DNA of 64,000 nucleotides from Combretum micranthum (GCA_024138025.1 JAMXBD010000388.1:806001-870000), one strand, 5' to 3'. Shown: positions 10,856 to 23,551, counted from the stretch's first letter. The notes: a model not told the origin generated them from the sequence alone. Made by a program: numbers and translations.

Positions 10856-12330
10856 TTCTTGATAGGCCTACACATGCTTAAATGGTTACATTTCATTCAT
10901 TGCACTCAAATCTTGTGGATTCCACGAATAAAATTACACTACCAAATAAAATAAAAGCATTTCCACATATATCTCATTGTTTACCATTTCATCCAATTAT
11001 GTGGCGTGTTAGTACTATGAATTCCCCACTCCGCCACCGTAGTATTGAGAGTGGACGTTTGATTGCAAAAAATTGAAGCAGCTTCACATGATGGGGCTTA
11101 TTCTCCAAAGAAAGATAATTGAAATAAGATACAAGTTCTAATACAAGAATTTCCACATAACCACTACATTCATCAATCACTAGCAACCCCACAATCTAAT
11201 TCTGAGCACAAATTAACCACCTAGTTATTTAATCAAGACATGACTTCATGGAGTCTACATTGAAAGAAGAAAAAATGCTATACACATAAGAGGAACAAAT
11301 TCCTATTTTCTACCTATGATAAATGATAACATAACAGGAAAGAGAGGAAAAAAATCAGTTTGTTGCTTATAAAATATATAGTGATCTGTGCTTGGAATCT
11401 TACACTCCCTATGTAAATCTTTCTAGGATTTGGCTGTTTGCATGTCTCCAAAAACGAAGAAAATTCATTTCGAAACCATGTTTAAATGGGCTTATAACTT
11501 CGGATGCAAGTCTGCTAGAAGACATTGCCCATGCTATAGGAGATTGTCCTCTCATTGAACCAATACTGCAGAACTTCTAGATAGACACCATAAGTGGCCT
11601 GACCTTAGCAGATTGAACTTGTATTAGCACGTAAGAAGAACACAATTCATATTTGACTCTGCAGAATGGAAGAGCTTAGTAAGATTGCTCATATAATCGA
11701 TTATTGGATTTTACATATTGACACTACACAATAGCTTTGGCCTTTGCTACTAGCGAGAAAATGTAGCAGTTAACATGACAGGAGGGAATAAAATGTATAG
11801 TGATCCATAGTAACTGAATCATTTCCTCGGAAGCCTCTTCCATAAAACTGGTTGAAATGAAACACAGATGCTTCTTACTATCCCCATTTTGAAGCAAGCA
11901 ACTGCAGTAGGAGTTCTAAGAAATGATCAGAGGCATTAAATTAGATTGTTGGTTATATTAGAAAACTTGGTCATGTTGACATCCTAACAACAGAGGTCTG
12001 AGGTGTCTTCTGGGGTTTAGGTTTACAACATAAACTTAACATTTAGAGAATTGAAATGCAAATGGATTATCTAGCTGTAGTTAAATTTGTTTTATCAAAT
12101 CAAAACCATTGTAGTCACTGTTCTAATACTTCGTTTGGATGTTGCTTTATGTTAAGAGAGGGCTGAAGCAGGTACCTAACTTTCATGCCAAGGAACCCCA
12201 AAAGCAAGAATTTGAAAACAAAATTTTGTTTGTTCCTTCTCCAGCTATCTACTGTAGTTTTGTAGAAACATGTTATTATTGATCTAAAGCAGTCTATTCA
12301 CATTAAAAAAAATTGAAAAATAGAAAAATA
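10856..12330. other. Unassigned intergenic region
   Basis: I recognise no gene. A short phrase near 10940 (CCAAATAAAATAAAAGCATTTCC) resembles 16940 and 30765, the resistance-gene 3' flank, so this may be an eroded copy of that flank. ORFs of 60-67 codons here have no recognisable motif. Confidence 0.4.
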
Positions 12331-14420
12331 GAAAAACCCTTACCCTTTGATTGCTGGAAGTAAATCTGGGATTTGATTACTATAACCACTGAATTTATCA
12401 GCAATTATTCGCTATCTAGTCTTGTCATTTACTCGAATTTGTTTGATCGAATATACTGCTAAAATTTATTGATGTTTCAGATCCAAATTTGTTGCAATGA
12501 GCAATGATGGAAAACGCAAATTCATTGCTCCTGAGGAACAAAATCAACTTAGTACGCATAGCATGTTATTCAATAAATTTAAGACCATAAATTATCAAAT
12601 TGGCTTGAATGTCTACAAAAGCAGGTCTAAATTTTATCATTTTGGTTCCGAAATCTTTGCAAGTGCACATGGAAGCTGATGCAAAAAAGAAAATTATCCT
12701 TTACATCCCGTGAATGTTACACTTACTTAAACAATATTCACGGATCAATTTACTTATTTCAGGAGAGCTGGTTATCTACAGTATACGGAATATTCACAAC
12801 CTGATCGGCTTCTATTTATTATTGGTAATCCTAATTAACAGGGGGTTTTGACTTGATCATGGCATTGCATCAAGGATAAGCTACATGAAAGCTAGAAAAA
12901 GACCAAAACTAAAGATGCATATCCTCAAGATTATCCAGCAACCATTTCAACTATTGGAAGACAGAAAGGAATTCACATGCTGCATAATGAAAAATTCTTA
13001 ACATTAAATTTATTGGATTACATTCTACTGGCATCCTATGCAACATGGATACATTCCTGATGACATTAGAAAATCAGCACTTCTGCTACTTGGGAATGGC
13101 CAAAAGGGGAAGGAAGAAAAGGCAATTCCTCCTTGGGTATTAAACTCCATGCCGGAGATGTTCTAGAGGCTGACAAGGTTAATCTTTAGTGCTTGGACTA
13201 TGAGATGCCGGTACCACCTGGGTTGATCTCTTGTCACATTTTTATGTATAAAAAAGGAAAATAAGGGCTGGGATTAAGGAAAATAAATCCTGTCTATTGT
13301 AGATATTTTTTTTTTTTTCCCAATGGGGGTGCATCGGATAAAGATGCATAAGAAAAACATCAAATTAGCTCTAGGTTGCATCTGCAAATGATGAAACCCA
13401 CAATATTTGAGCCTAATAAGTTAAAAGGTCATTAATTTGCCTTGGAAACAACTAAGATATGATTGCAAGAAATGTATTAGGAACAAAGAGCATGCAATCA
13501 TCGAACTCTTCTGTGCACAAGACAATGATTTAATCAAAAAGGGATATCGGTTTGCCACAATAAAATAGTCATAGTTTCTAAAAATCCAATAAATTTTTTA
13601 CCAGCCTGGGGTTCCAAGTGAGCAACTGCTCCATTTTGATCATCAAACACCAGCAAAGCGGTACTGAAAATCATGAAAATCAAACATTTCTAGTGCAAGA
13701 GGTTCCTCCATCAGCTAATAGTTGGCTCCATTCCCATTTCATATTAAAGTTCCACCAACTGAGAGTAGAACCTGGTGTATGAAGTAAAACCATCATTTAT
13801 CTCCCAGTCTGATTGCTTCAACATAATTAAAATCTTTGTAAATGCTTGGTCCAAAAATATGGGATTTTGAAGTATATAAATAAGTTTAATCTTTCCAATA
13901 GGTTGATCTGTTTGACATAGAATGAAAACATTTCTAAGGGTCTGTTTGGATTGTCTGTTTTTCATCTGTATCTGTATCTTTTTTAAAATGATATGTGTAA
14001 ATATATCCGATTTGCATATAAATTTTATCTATATTTATTCTATTTGATCTTTTGATGAGAACTGTCAACTTTTTTTTATCTATATTTATTTCTTAATAAA
14101 TAATTTGTTAGCAAAAAGTTTGAAAAAGTGTCTGTATCTGCCGGAAAAAAGCCAAAACAAACAGACCCTAAAATTGACAGTCTCAATGTATCTGCTAGTA
14201 AATATGTACTGATCAAGGCAAAACAATGATTCAAATCATGGTTATTTTAGCAATGCAGTTTCAGTAAGTATGGCCTGGTAGGATATTAATAAAAGAGCAA
14301 CTGATGCAAGGTGAGCAGCTTCAAACACCATTTGTCTCAAATAGAGCAGAGCTGATGCCTATTCCTTCAATATAAAAAATCTTCTTATATAACATCCAAA
14401 ATTTTGTCCATAAATGACAG
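12331..14420. repeat. Resistance-cluster non-coding block, copy b
   Basis: 12331-12430 matches the last 80 bases of the window (about 63920-64000). 12690-12960 matches about 22240-22500. 13330-13570 matches 8240-8445. 13600-13937 matches parts of 22690-22830, 23630-23760, 26090-26300 and 27290-27460. 14172-14400 matches 26300-26480, 27461-27690 and 63410-63640. A MITE interrupts it at 13938. It lies 3' of the LRR relic at 14.96 kb when read in the gene direction. No protein is recognisable; the 60-codon ORF at 12497-12679 is unsupported. Confidence 0.7.
13938..14168 (+). mobile_element. Tourist-like MITE, copy 1
   Basis: 231 bp with terminal inverted repeats GGGTCTGTTTGG / AACAAACAGACCC and TAA on both sides (13935-13937 and 14169-14171). 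The paralogous block at 27446-27475 reads TTTCTAAAATTG with a single TAA, so it is an empty site confirming a 3-bp TAA duplication. TIR start, size and TSD fit the PIF/Harbinger (Tourist) group. No coding capacity. Confidence 0.9.
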
Positions 14421-14959
14421 ATGATAAATATAATCTTGTTTCACCATTCACACTTAAATTGATACAGTAAGTCTAATTCTGTAATAGTTACTTAGCTTTA
14501 AAAAGCGGAAAAAAATAACATGGAAAATAAAGTGAAATAAAGAGAGATGAAAGGCCAGTGGCCTCATAGTCTACTTGCACGAACACTTTTGCATCACCCT
14601 TAGGAAATAGGAGGAAAAAAAATCTAGATCATTAAAGTAACTCTAATCTAGTCCCCATCCAAAATTACTGATGGCATTCATAAATTACAACAATTAGTAC
14701 AATCAATTCGCATTTGCTGGGAGGAAAAGATTCAATTCGCAAGTTAAAAAAAAATAATAATAATAAAGGCTAGAATACAAATACAAAAATCCGATTCAAG
14801 CTTTTCCTAATAGCCATTCTCAACACAACTTCAGTACTGAAGCTGCAAAGGCTGATGACTAACAACAAACAGCAGTGGTTGCCATGAAATTCTGCTTGTT
14901 ACACAAGAGCTAATTTTTTTTGAATAAAAAGCAGCATAAACTTTGACTCCCACATTCTC

Positions 14960-15400
14960 ATCTTGTCCTGAATTCGGCCCTTGCCAAGATTCAGCTTTGA
15001 GTTGAAAAGATTTTTAGCAGCTTCATCATCCATCTTATCTTCCCTACCATGTGGGGTCTGCTTTGACTACCTCTAAGCTATTTCTTCTGCTGTTATAGTA
15101 AAAAGGAAGCTTCTTCAAACTAGGACATGTATATGTACCAAATATTGTTTAAGATGGAGATGTTAAGGTTCGATTGTGAATGCACCTCATCTTTTGTAAA
15201 TTAGTAGAATAAAGAGATATGAGAGATGAGAAGAACTAGCACTTGCATTTTCATCCATATGTTGCAAATTATCTTCTCAAGTGAACTACAACTTCTAATT
15301 ATAGGTTCTTGGAGGCTAGGTAATATATAAGCCATGAAAGATTCCTTAATTTATTACATGCATAGATATGCACAAAGTGCAGTTTTTTCATCTCTGAATA
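14960..15400 (-). pseudogene. LRR tail relic of an RPS5-like CNL gene (copy A)
   Basis: On the minus strand this aligns with the last ~150 codons of the two longer copies. The recognisable parts, in order, are LRNLSWLIY, IHNRTLTSPS, LKKLPF and the closing NSLEVV region, separated by stops and indels. No NB-ARC part was found upstream. The non-coding sequence on its 3' side (14780-14960) matches 28500-28690, beside relic B. Confidence 0.75.
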
Positions 15401-16274
15401 CTCAATTATGGTCATTACATGCTTGGAAATCAAATCCAAGTATTTGAAGTCTATTAAATGCAAATTTTCCTCAAAGATGAAGCTTCGGTGTCCCCCAAAT
15501 GTCTATCAATTTCAAAAATGTTATGCCTGGTATGAAAATCCAAGGCCTCAACTGCATTCAATTCTACTTAGTAGCATAAAGGAAAAGCTAAGAGAACAAT
15601 TCAAATTGATGATGCGGTATGAATAAAATTTATACCTTGGTATCCTAAAAGGAAGTGGCAACTTGTTAAAATTAAAAGAAATGTAAAATATTTCATTTAT
15701 TACTTGTCTTGACATCAAGTGACTATAAATCAGATGAGAGACAACACAGGTACATTGGTAAAGGAGAATATTTGAAACTACAATGTAAATGAAAAGAACC
15801 TGTACAAAACATTGAACCTTCTCTGCAACAAAAACATAACTACGAAGAACTGCATTACCAAAGAAAGTCAATGGAGGGATTTTCAAAAATTGGTTGTTTG
15901 AGGTGATTGAGAATTCACATAAAATTCACAAAGAGCCAGCTTACAAAGGGGTTAGCGGCTTGCTAGCCAGTGCAGTAGCAGAATCTTCTAAGTTAGTCAA
16001 ATACCCTCATGCAAAGATGTCATATTCGTACAAAAACCCCAAAAAGAGCTATCTACCCTGTCAATGCAGGCCATGGCAAATCAGTATCAGCTGAACGTAG
16101 TGGCTATACATGTGGGTACATGAATTTGTGCAGCATATGCTCATGAAAGATTTCCATCCTTTGAGCAACATTGAATCGGATAAGAAAGCAAAGAAAATAA
16201 TCATAGAGCTGGATAAACTGTGATGAAGAGAAATGCAGTAGTTGTTGTAGAAAGAGTTCAATAATATAGAAAGA
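15401..16274. other. Unassigned stretch beside the resistance cluster
   Basis: No recognisable gene. The 112-codon minus-strand ORF at 15548-15886 is hydrophobic but matches nothing I know and is probably chance. 16140-16270 matches about 30260-30390, part of the 3' flank shared with the second long pseudogene. Confidence 0.4.
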
Positions 16275-16519
16275 AATGCAAGAGTTTCGCTTCTTGCCGA
16301 TTAATTACTTTCTACGGTGAAAATTCTGCTAGGTTCTTAGTATTAGTAGTTTCATTCAGTCGCGGTTGGGGCTTCTACCTCAACCCCTATCTCAAGGGCA
16401 TTACCTGGGTTGCTCTCCTATCTCTAAAGGATGAGGGTCGCGGCTTGGTTGAAGCCCCCCAAGATCCCCCTCGGGGGTGGATTGCGGTGCTACCATTCCT
16501 TTAGGATGCCTTTCGGCTC
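16275..16519. other. GC-rich insert of unknown origin
   Basis: About 245 bp, much of it GC-rich (for example CCCCCTCGGGGGTGG near 16470). The flanking sequence on both sides continues in the paralogous copy at 30390-30420, but the insert is absent there. The size would suit a SINE or a short MITE, but I see no clear A/B boxes, terminal repeats or target duplication. Boundaries are approximate. Confidence 0.5.
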
Positions 16520-17072
16520 AAACTGGCATGATGTGAAAGTTCAAAAGAACAAAACGGTACTTATTATCTAAAAGCATAATGCTAATGCTAAATTTACACA
16601 GATCCTAAATATATATATATTATATATGCATGTATTGTGCATATATATATATTTTTTAGAAATTTAAGATATGACTTTTCACTTTAATATTATATATTTT
16701 TCAGTATTCTTCTTTTAAAATTTTTTTCCTGATGCAAATTTTTTTTAAAAAATATTTTTTCAATTTTCCTAAATTTTAGAGAAGCAAATAAAAAAGTGGC
16801 CTAATGAGGCCTGCAACCTTTATATAATTTTCCCATTAAGATAATTTCATTCAGCCATTTCATTAAACGTAAAAAATGCACCATACGCATTTCTTACATA
16901 GACATTACATGAAATGAATTATAAGCATTATAAGTTACCATAACCAAATAAAAGCATTTCCAATCACTTACCAGAATTATTGAAAGTAGGTCTTTGACTG
17001 CCATTGACCCTTAGCATGAGCTGAATAGAGCTATTCTAGTCATCTTTTAGGAGCTTTGAGGTGAAAAAGTCC
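16520..17072 (-). other. 3' flank of the first long CNL pseudogene
   Basis: AT-rich sequence matching 30410-30868 in order, including GACTTTTCAC followed by ATTATATATTTTTC and the phrase AAGCATTTCC near 16950. In the gene direction it is immediately 3' of the LRR tail and may include the old 3' UTR. Confidence 0.55.
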
Positions 17073-19696
17073 TTGGCAGCTTTATCAACCTATTCTAATT
17101 CACTCCACCATGTAGGAGGATGTGCTCTACCTACTTTTAAGCTATTCCTTCCACTTTTAGAGTCAAATGGAAGCTTCTTCAACCTTGGACAAAACTCTAC
17201 AAAAATCTCTCTCACTAAAGGAAATGATAAGATTTGGTTGTGAATACTCATTAGCTTAGGCAAATACAATAACATAAGAGACGTAAGTGATGAAAAGAGC
17301 CTTGCCCTTGCATTTTCATCTATATGTTGCAAAATATCTTCATCAATGATCTTCTCAAGTAAGCCACAGTCACTTACATAAAGTGTTTGGATGTTGGGTG
17401 TATATATAAGCCATGATAAATTCCTTAACTTATCACATGTGCAAATATCCATGGCATGCAAATTTGTCAACTCCAATGCACTTGATAGACGGTTACTCAC
17501 ATACCTTGGAATGCCCTCACATATTTCTATGCTCTCAAGTGAATCACATCTGTATAACATAAGGTTGTTTAGACGCAAGAGTTTCCTCAATGATAAAGCT
17601 GATATATTGATGGTGGGTGAATCGGAGGTAAAATAGATCACCAATCGTTTTATGCTTCGTTGTAGGTTTGGAGACTCTAGCAATTTCTAAACACTGAAGG
17701 CGGTATGAACTTCTAGTGATAGTTCATTCAAGTGATCCAAACCCTCTAGCCCCTCGACTAACCCTCTTTCATCAATGTAGGCATCTTCTCCACTCTTTAT
17801 AAACATTTTTAATGAGAAGAGACTCGAAATTACTTCCTTTGGGATATTCACAATATTTTTGTATCACTTAATTTCAGGTATAGCAAAGAGGTTAAGTTCT
17901 TCATTTCATTAGGTAATGCTTCGATATTTGTTCTTAATAGATTAAGGTATTGTAAGTTAGCCAAATTTCCAATTCCTGTAGGTAACTTTATAAACTGCCC
18001 ATATGATGACATATCAAGGACTTTTAAAACATGCATAGAGTTGAAAAACCCATCAGGCAAAGTCCCCAACTCAGTTTCATTAATCAATAATGTTACGAGT
18101 CTAGAGCATACCAATAGTTCTACAACATGATCAATCCTAATCCCATAGCCTTGTAATGATACTCTTTTAGCCTCTTTCCACCTAGAGATGTGCACATCTT
18201 CTTCTTCCACTATGATTTTGTTTTCCTCTTTTCCATGCTCACGAGCTATCCATAGTGCCATGTCACGGATGACGTCATGCATCTTAATCTCATCCTCATC
18301 CTTGCCCCCCACAAGTAAACATGTTGACTTCAAGCTACCAAAGATATATTTACCTTCAAGCCATGCTCCATGTGTATCATTTTTATCAGACAGGAATCCT
18401 TCACCAATCCTTAAGTCAATGAGATGATCCTTATCGATATCATAGTCATCAACAAAGAGAGCACAATAAAGAAAGCATTGCTGGAAGGTTGGATTGTTCA
18501 AATTATGGTAGCTGATCTCTAGTAATCTATAGACATCATTATCCATCTTTGAAAAGTTTGACGGATAGTTTCGTAAAACATTTGATGCATACTCCCACTC
18601 ATGGGGATTCTTCTTAGTTCCCATGGCTCGCCCAATAGTGATAAGAGCTAAGGGCAAGCCTTTGCATTCTTTAACAATATCTTTAGTATGTTTCATAATA
18701 TCTGGATGTTCATATAGAGTGGCATTACTGGCTTTCTCCTGAAATAATTCCAAAGCTTGTTGAAACGACAAACACTCAACTTTAAGGCTCTTTTTAGCTT
18801 CCATTTCACCACATATTTGTGTGGACCGAGTTGTAAACACTATTTTGGATCCATTTTCTAGATTGGGAAGAGGAATTCCTATTTTGACTACATCTAGTCG
18901 CTTCCATATATCATCTTTCAATAGTATGAATTTCTTTGTATTCAAAACTTTGCATAACTCTATAGCTCTTGCACCATCTTCAAATAGATTACTCCATACA
19001 CCATCTCCAATTCCTAAATCCCTTCTTATGCCTTCTCTTATCTTCTCTAAATTGACTTGTTTTGATATAACAATCCACAGTATGACATCAAATTCATTAC
19101 TCGTGTTACAAAACTTCTCATTGATTTTTTTCAAGAGGGTGGTTTTCCCAACGTCTCCCATCCCCCATAATCCAATGATTCCTACATGCTTATCCTGAAG
19201 CCATTCCTACACTTGAGAAAGCATGGAGTTAAGGCCAGTAGTCTCCTCTATAGGCATCTCATGTACTCAAAGGGGCAATCTAATAACCAAGTCATTAAAC
19301 TTATTTTGCTTGGTGTTCTTTCAATTCATAAAGCAACTGGGTTACCTTTTTCCCAAGTTTATAGCTGAAACGACAGTTGTTAGGATAGCACCATACAAAG
19401 CACTTGCTATGTTGGTGTTACTTTCCTTCTCAAATGAATTGTAGAGATTCTACTTCAATTTGGTGGACTTTCTTGAGCCAGCCATCCACTTTTTGTGTTT
19501 GTTTGCCTCCTTGCCTAACTTCCACAACCTCAACGTTGTTCTTAACATCAACACTTCTATCTACCAATTGTTGTAGTTTATCCTCCAGTTGCTTTAGATT
19601 TTTGGTCAAATCATAGATGTAGCTCACAGATTCAACTAGTAAACCCCATAAACAATTGGCAAGTCCCATTATAGCACTTGCTACATTATTATCCAT
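17073..19696 (-). pseudogene. RPS5-like CC-NB-ARC-LRR resistance gene, disrupted (long copy 1)
   Basis: The start is MDNNVASAIMG at 19696. The coiled-coil region (19430-19696) holds LCxxLWG-like NCLWGLLVE and a heptad stretch LKQLEDKLQQL. NB-ARC, 17848-19161 frame (437 residues open): P-loop GMGDVGKTTLLKK, RNBS-A FDVILWIVISK, kinase-2 KKFILLKDDIW, RNBS-B KIVFTTRS, GLPLALITIG, RNBS-D CFLYCALF, MHD motif as MHDVIRDMALWIA. LRRs follow, then a second clean stretch 17090-17683 with the C-terminal LRRs. Breaks: TGA near 19427, TAG near 19208 (Trp in family), a one-base frameshift near 17845, TAG at 17684-17686 (Gln in copy 2), and TAG near 17090 (Trp in copy 2) removing the last ~20 residues. P-loop Gly-to-Asp and kinase-2 Val-to-Lys are unusual. 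Intact relatives guard host proteins and trigger immunity at membranes. Confidence 0.92.
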
Positions 19697-22200
19697 CCTG
19701 AAAGCTAATAGCTGTTGGAAAAGACAATATAGTTGGCCATAATGAAGAAGAAGGATGTAAGAAGGAATATATTAAGTGTTTTGTGTATAGTGTGAAAACT
19801 TAAGTCTAGTTTAATTGACAATGTAATGAAGTTTTGCCTTCCTTTTACTTTGTTTCTTTATAGTTGGTAGTGAAATTAGTTAGTGTATGGGTCAACAATC
19901 ACCTTATATCATATGTTGTATATGATATATTCTATATTATTATGTATAAGCTATACTAATTCCATAGTATATGATATATATGACATGCTATATAACATAT
20001 GATGTGTTGAGTCTTAGCATATTGGTGTATATATTGTAGCAAAATTGCATGTCTAACATAATTTGTCTCACCAGCTAAAAAAAAAAAAAACATAACTTTT
20101 CTCATTGTTTTTTTTTTTTGGGCCAAGTCTCATTGTTCATAACATATTTGTATATCACAAACTTCCAATATAAATAATTGAATTGAGGGCTATTAGGTTT
20201 TAGAAAAATCTACAAATTTAGTGGATCAATGAAGTTTGAAATTGTATTGCTAAAGCAAAGCTGGATCACAAAATAAATAAAATGATATCTGAAAATTTTA
20301 AGTGAATTTACTATCCACTCACTTCATTAAAAGAATAAGTGTATGATGGAGTTACTATTAGAGAGGAATAGAACAGAGTTATAATAAGATATTTATTTGT
20401 TAATTTTTTAATTAAATAAGGGTATTTTGAAAAAAAATCGGATTCAACATTGAATTTCAATTCATAAATTTGAATAATGAATAACTATTCAATATTTTTT
20501 GTAATAGGGATTCATAATATATCACTATAATGATCAATTAAATGCCCTAGTAGCTATTTATAAAAAATAAGATTGTAATGAAATTAAAGTGAATATGAAG
20601 TTATCATAAGTTACTCATTCTCAAAAAAAAAAAATGAAATAACAAATAACAACAAAATTATAGCTAAAATACGGATAAATGCATTAATTGCGCAATTTTA
20701 CCTTTTCTAATGAAAATGAGAAATTTGCAGGCCGTAAAAAAGCCACAGGAATGTTCTGAAATTTAATGTGATTTGCAAAAGTATTAATCATATGAGATTT
20801 ATGAAATTTAAGGATACACTCTAAGATTTAAAAAAAAAAGTTATGAATTTAAATTAGAATTAATGAAAAATAGACCAAATAAGTTACTAATCTTTCCGGG
20901 GAAAAAAAATTTACCAAATCTAAATCTAAAGTAGAGTTGAGAATCATATCTCCTGAAGGGTCGTCAAATAGAGAGTATAAGCAATGTAAAATGGAGTTAT
21001 TTTATAAAAGAAATTACGAATGTTAAGAGAATCATATAACATGAAATAGTCACGAGTTCATTTTCAGAAGCAGTGTAACAAATTTTTTTTGCAAAGTTGT
21101 TAAATCTTATAGCAAAATTTGGAATCCGAAGGAAGAGTAATGAACAATGAATTATATTTCAAAAGCAAAGATATAAAAAAAAATCTACCTTCTTTCTTAG
21201 CGGTATTATGAACTTTACGGATCATTTGAATTTTCCTTATCTATAATTCTCTCGGAAACCGAAATAGAGAATTTACCAAATTTTATAAGATTTAAGCGTA
21301 ACTATCTATATTTTTCTCGACATGCATCACAATCAATTAGGATAAAGTATAAAATCACTAATATTAAGTTTGGTTTAGTATGTGGCCCATAGAAAAAAAA
21401 AAGTGTGATTTACTAAAATGGAATAAAAGTAAAAATAAAATAGCAATTATTTTAGTAAGGTTTTTGTAATAAAGCCTACAATATATAGCATATATTGCAT
21501 ATTCATGATATCGTATATGTTATAATATATGTCCCACCCCTTGACATGCCTTTTACAAGAAGGCTAAGAATAATAGTTAATTTGATAAACTTTTAATCTA
21601 TACTCAATTGTTAAATTAGTGGGGTGAACATCGATCTACCAACCGTAAGAATTTGATTTAATTTCCTCCTCTCTTAAAATTGTAATATGTATTGAAAAAA
21701 TAAAACGAAAAAATTTATATTTGATTAACTCATCCAAATAAAATGAATATAGACACACTAAAGAATTCTTTTTTCTTTCTTTTTGTTTTTTTTAAGAGAT
21801 TTATAGACGTTTAACATTCAAGATATGGGACTTAACAAGTAAAGTAAATATAAGTACATATATTTAACCTGATTGTAAATTGTTTGAGTTTGGTTCGATA
21901 AAAATCTAGTCGAGTTTGAACTCTAATTTGAGTTATTGAAATACCTTATGGAGTCAAGCTTCAATTTCATCGTATTTATTTTGACTATTAATAAATTTAC
22001 TTAAATTTGAATGAAAATCAAATGTTAGTTGAGTTCAAGTTTGGATATTAATAGTACTTTTCATTTGAAAAAAATAATTTTAAAATAGTAAAATATAAAT
22101 GAGTGTAATCGAGTTGAGTTAAATTTTATTGAACTCCTTTTGACTCCTTTAATTTCACAGCTACAAATGAAAAGAGAGTAAGGTCAAAATTCTTAGCAAG
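19697..22200. other. AT-rich intergenic region upstream of CNL copy 1
   Basis: 19700-19900 matches the upstream flank of CNL copy 2 (GTGTTTTGTGTATAGTGT at 19778 and about 33595) and probably contained the promoter. The rest is AT-rich with poly-A and poly-T runs. About 20340-20520 and 21420-21480 resemble small TA-rich MITE debris. I recognise no gene. Confidence 0.5.
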
Positions 22201-23190
22201 TGCACGTTGTACCACCCGCCGGACATTGGCACTGCAATAATCAAAACATCCTTACAATGCCATGAATGTTACACCTCGAGTTCAGCACATAGCTAAACCA
22301 GTATGCATGGATCGACCTCTTCATTTCAGGAGAGAGCTGGGTTAATTATTTGCATTAGGCAGAATAATCACATTCTTGTGGGTTCTGCTCAGCAAAGGCT
22401 CCTGTTTGTCATTTACAATCCTAATTAATAGGGCATTTTTTGTTTGATCAAGCCATTGTGTCAAGGAGAAAGTTTGGATCCCAAAAGCTAGAAAAACACC
22501 AAAAGCAAAGAGATATGAACTTTCGGTCCCGCCAAAATTGCCCTTTTGAAACTTTTTTATGCAAAAAAGAAGGCAAATACGGGATGGGATTGGATTCCCG
22601 GCTGGTAAGAGGCGCACTGAATAAAGCTGCTTAAGGGAAGGGAAGGGGGGGGGGGGGGGGGGGGGGGGTGGGGGCGCGCGCGGAAATCAAAGGTGAGTAG
22701 TTGCTTCAGTCTGAAGATTGGAAACATCAGCAAGATGGGACTGAAAGTCCTGAAAATAAACCATTCTCAGTGCAAGAGGCTCATGCATTAGCTAATAGTT
22801 GACTCCATTCCGATTCCGATTCCATTAACTTACAGCAGAGGAAAAAGGATTTAATAGATATTATATACCATCTGAATGGATAAGTGGCATGTAAATACTA
22901 ATAAAATATTGTTAACACTCATAATAAAAGAAAGGATAGTTATTAAAACAATTATGATACCTAATTTATACATGTTATATATGTCAAAATATTATTAGTA
23001 TTTATATACTAGATGTACAAGAAAGGCTTTAATGGTACTAACTCGTTATATGGATTAACTAATCATATAGTAAAATTATGACATGTGAGTAGCTCTATAA
23101 GAGCTATACACCATTGTCATCATTCATATGAAAAATATTAGTATTTGCTTGCCACTTATATGAACATGTATGGCTCGTTCACTACGCCAT
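22201..23190. repeat. Resistance-cluster non-coding block, copy c
   Basis: 22240-22500 matches 12690-12960 (shared ATTTCAGGAGAG, TCCTAATTAA, AAAGCTAGAAAAA). 22690-22830 matches 13630-13740 (GTGCAAGAGG, AGCTAATAGTTG, CTCCATTCC). A continuation appears at 23630-23760 after a MITE-like insert and a poly-T run. The ORFs of 91 and 64 codons on opposite strands at 22342-22634 overlap each other and are not supported. Confidence 0.65.
22645..22668 (+). repeat. Poly-G homopolymer run
   Basis: 24 consecutive G, then T, five G, and a CGCGCGCG run. It lies inside copy c of the non-coding block, whose relatives at 13.6 kb lack it. It could form a quadruplex, or mark a sequencing or assembly problem. Confidence 0.9.
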
Positions 23191-23194
23191 ATGG

Positions 23195-23505
23195 AATATG
23201 AGGAGAATTACATTCTAATTTAATAGGAATGTAATAGAATTATAATGTCTATTGCAATGTTTACTTCCTATAGAAAATAAAACAAATAATTATTGGTGTA
23301 AAAGTAAAATATCTATAATTTTTTTTTATTTTTATTACAAAGAAATGATAATTGCATAGGTGATATTCTAAAGACAGGGGTATTTATGATAAAAATATAA
23401 CCATTTAATAGTAATTCATATGTGTGGGATCATGAATTACTACTCATTATTTTGCATAATAGCAATTCATTATGAATTACCATTCTCCTGATAGGAATAA
23501 ATAGC
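23195..23505. mobile_element. MITE-like insert
   Basis: Begins near GAGGAGAATTACATTC and ends near ATTACCATTCTCCTGATAGG, giving short inverted ends around AGGAGAAT, with AT-rich non-coding sequence between. It interrupts the resistance-cluster block c. The exact ends and target duplication are not clear. Confidence 0.35.
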
Positions 23506-23551
23506 TATTTTCTTCAAATAAATGAGTTGGTAGCATATTAGTACTATTAAA

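Noticed and set aside
12497..12679. 60-codon plus ORF
   Set aside because: Lies in the repeated non-coding block; not shown to be open in the other copies.
15548..15886. 112-codon hydrophobic minus ORF
   Set aside because: Low-complexity AT-rich translation, no motif and no neighbour supporting a gene.
16275..16519. Organelle DNA insertion as explanation for the GC-rich insert
   Set aside because: I recognise no chloroplast or mitochondrial gene in it; left unassigned.
18821..19198. 125-codon plus ORF and other plus ORFs over 17.4-19.6 kb
   Set aside because: Antisense shadows of the minus-strand CNL pseudogene.
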